Below are positions 5,620 to 6,542 of a stretch of 6,542 nucleotides of DNA, in pieces. Each line of letters opens with the position of its first letter. Position 1 is the first letter of the stretch. Position numbers and translations under genes: made by a program. The notes beneath the pieces are model-generated. The model saw nothing but the letters and a program-made list of their open reading frames with translations. It made no database searches and was not told the DNA's origin. Origin of the DNA: Nitrososphaerota archaeon (GTDB lineage: Archaea; Thermoproteota; Nitrososphaeria; Nitrososphaerales; Nitrosopumilaceae); assembly GCA_022573065.1 (NCBI GenBank), contig JACZUQ010000009.1, positions 17,221-23,762 on the forward strand, in the 5' to 3' direction.

Positions 5620-5639
5620 TTTGACGGTGTCCAAGTAAT

Positions 5640-5765
5640 ATGGCCGAACCTCAAATCTTTCCATTTGTAATATGGTCAATTGCAACCCTTGCGATCGCAT
5701 TAGTGACTTGCTTTACTTATAGAGCATTCTCTGGTAGAAAAAACTATGCGGAAACTTCATCTTGA
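5640..5765 (+). CDS. 41-residue single-pass membrane protein
   Basis: A short frame from ATG 5640-5642 to TGA 5763-5765 encodes 41 residues beginning MAEPQIFPFVIWSIATLA. Residues about 8-27 form one hydrophobic helix (FPFVIWSIATLAIALVTCFT) followed by a basic YRAFSGRKN, so an outside N-terminus and inside C-terminus are expected by the positive-inside rule. It is preceded by a correctly placed TATA-like element and its last 20 bases overlap the DUF99 start in another frame, which suggests co-transcription and coupled translation. I do not recognise the family. It could be a small subunit of a membrane complex or a membrane anchor. Chance hydrophobic frames this clean, with a promoter and an overlap, are uncommon, but no homology evidence is available here. 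Confidence 0.62.
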   Translation: MAEPQIFPFVIWSIATLAIALVTCFTYRAFSGRKNYAETSS

Positions 5766-6324
5766 AAAAAAAGGATTACGCGGTTTAGTTATCGCTGAAA
5801 GTTTTAAACAAAATTCTAAAAAATCAATTCTTGCCGGTGTAGTGATGCGTAGAGATTTTTTAATTGATGGATTTGTGTTTGGCAAGGCAACTTTGGAAGG
5901 AGATGATGCAACTGAAACTATTTTGTCGATGTACAAAAAACTTAATCGCCCTGATATCAGCTATCTGCTAATTTCTGGAATTATTATCGCAATGTACAAT
6001 ATTATTGATTTGAAAAAAATTTCTCAGTCCTTGGGCCTTCCTGTAATCGGTGTAACTTATCAAGACTCTGAAGGAATTGAAGAAGCAATTAGACATCATT
6101 TTCCTGACTCTCACGAATCTAAACTAAAAGAATATCAAGAATTAGAAAAAAGAGATAAAATTACTCTACATACATCATATGATATTTACATTAGAAAAGA
6201 AGGTTGCACATTATCTGATGTTAAGCATCTTTTAGATGAACTAACATTACAAGGTTCATTTCCAGAACCATTACGAGTGGCACAATTACTTGCTAAAACA
6301 TTACTTTCTACTAATTCCTTTTAG
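5746..6324 (+). CDS. DUF99/UPF0215 family protein (endonuclease dU family)
   Basis: A 192-residue protein of the archaeal DUF99 (UPF0215) family, of normal length. Family blocks are seen in order: HLEKKGLRGLVIAESF (5-20), GVVMRRDFLIDGF (31-43), GDDAT (52-56), LISGIIIAMYNIIDL (75-89), GLPVIGVTY (97-105), EEAIRHHF (112-119) and PEPLRVAQLLA (173-183). The family is related in fold to endonuclease V and is named endonuclease dU after proposed cleavage of DNA at deoxyuridine, so a role in repair of deaminated DNA is likely; the conserved aspartates D41, D53/D54 and D88 are candidate metal ligands (inference). The start overlaps the upstream 41-residue gene by 20 bases; ATG at 5746 gives the usual N-terminus for the family. 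A weak GGTAG lies 10 bases upstream, as expected for an internal cistron. The next gene is convergent. Confidence 0.9.
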   Translation: MRKLHLEKKGLRGLVIAESFKQNSKKSILAGVVMRRDFLIDGFVFGKATLEGDDATETILSMYKKLNRPDISYLLISGIIIAMYNIIDLKKISQSLGLPVIGVTYQDSEGIEEAIRHHFPDSHESKLKEYQELEKRDKITLHTSYDIYIRKEGCTLSDVKHLLDELTLQGSFPEPLRVAQLLAKTLLSTNSF

Positions 6325-6405
6325 TAAATTTCGCTAAATCATTTTGAGATTTGAGAAATAATTATGAAATGTTAATGGATTGTTTGAAGTAACTGCTTAT
6401 TTTGC
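6325..6405. other. Short spacer between convergent genes
   Basis: 81 AT-rich bases separate the DUF99 stop from the aldo/keto reductase stop. Only short T runs (four bases or fewer) are present and no clear hairpin is seen; terminators for both genes presumably lie here but cannot be placed. Confidence 0.4.
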
Positions 6406-6542
6406 TCACCAAGAGCGTTGAATTTTTTCAATTTTCTCAAGTTCTTGGGAGTTGATAGAAATTTCTGAGGATTTTACATTTGATTCGAGCTGTTCTACAG
6501 ACTTTGCTCCTGGTATGCAAGTCGATACTTCTTCTCTACTAA
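6406..6542 (-). CDS. Aldo/keto reductase, C-terminal 44 residues (partial)
   Basis: A minus-strand frame enters from the right edge and stops at TGA (6406-6408). The visible residues include STCIPGAKSVEQLESNV followed by EISINSQELEKIEKIQRSW. The I-P-G-A-K-S-x-E-Q-x-x-x-N block is the conserved NADPH-phosphate-binding segment near the C-terminus of the aldo/keto reductase superfamily, and the trailing S-x-x-E-L-E-K-I-E helix is typical too. The enzyme would be a cytosolic NAD(P)H-dependent reductase of carbonyl compounds; catalytic residues lie outside the window, so the substrate is unknown. The C-terminus looks complete. Confidence 0.85.
   Translation of the reverse strand, partial: SREEVSTCIPGAKSVEQLESNVKSSEISINSQELEKIEKIQRSW

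Larger units (their letters stand above)
5293..5639. other. 347-base intergenic region between divergent genes, rich in dyads
   Basis: No convincing coding frame, tRNA or rRNA is present; the best frame is 24 codons from a GTG. The region holds a probable promoter for the minus-strand zinc-finger gene (5311-5321), a 61-base imperfect hairpin (5363-5423), a small T-rich dyad at 5500-5513 (AACAA-TTTT-TTGTT), and four perfect short dyads between 5536 and 5619 ahead of the plus-strand gene pair. It is long for a genome packed this tightly, which hints at regulation or a small RNA gene. Confidence 0.6.

Overview
The window looks like chromosomal DNA of a marine-type ammonia-oxidising archaeon (Nitrososphaerota/Thaumarchaeota, Nitrosopumilus-like). 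I infer this from strong AT richness, very tight gene packing with abutting or overlapping convergent genes, TATA-like boxes placed about 25-31 bases before start codons with almost no ribosome-binding sites (leaderless transcription), and gene content: an archaeal DUF99/UPF0215 protein, a geranylgeranyl-reductase-family flavoprotein, a C-terminally anchored family 5 solute-binding protein, and small zinc-ribbon proteins. The assignment rests on recognition, not on a database search.

Layout. Positions 1-306 (minus) hold the N-terminal part of a conserved protein, possibly a winged-helix plus nuclease-like protein, cut by the window edge. It diverges from a large surface solute-binding protein (366-2882, plus) across a 59-base gap whose centre is a symmetric TATA-like element about equally far from both start codons. 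The binding-protein gene abuts, with no spacer, a convergent class I methyltransferase gene (2883-3503, minus). A short divergent gap leads to a small three-CxxC zinc-ribbon gene (3618-3836, plus) whose 5' end looks frameshifted or starts at TTG. Its 3' end overlaps by 8 bases the convergent flavoprotein gene (3829-5043, minus), which follows a small C2HC zinc-finger gene on the same strand (5083-5292, minus).

A 347-base intergenic region (5293-5639) follows. It holds a 61-base imperfect hairpin and a run of four short perfect dyads just before a plus-strand gene pair: a 41-residue single-pass membrane protein (5640-5765) that overlaps the DUF99 gene (5746-6324). The window ends with the C-terminal part of an aldo/keto reductase (6406-6542, minus).

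The most notable observations are these. The solute-binding protein has its two half-lobes in swapped order (an apparent circular permutation), with one copy of each half and a C-terminal membrane anchor. The 5293-5639 region is structured. A tiny membrane protein gene is translationally overlapped with DUF99. A single palindromic TATA element may serve two divergent leaderless genes. I see no tRNA, rRNA, CRISPR array, insertion sequence or obvious defence system. Apart from the membrane-protein/DUF99 pair and perhaps the zinc-finger/flavoprotein pair, the genes look like independent housekeeping or accessory units rather than one pathway.
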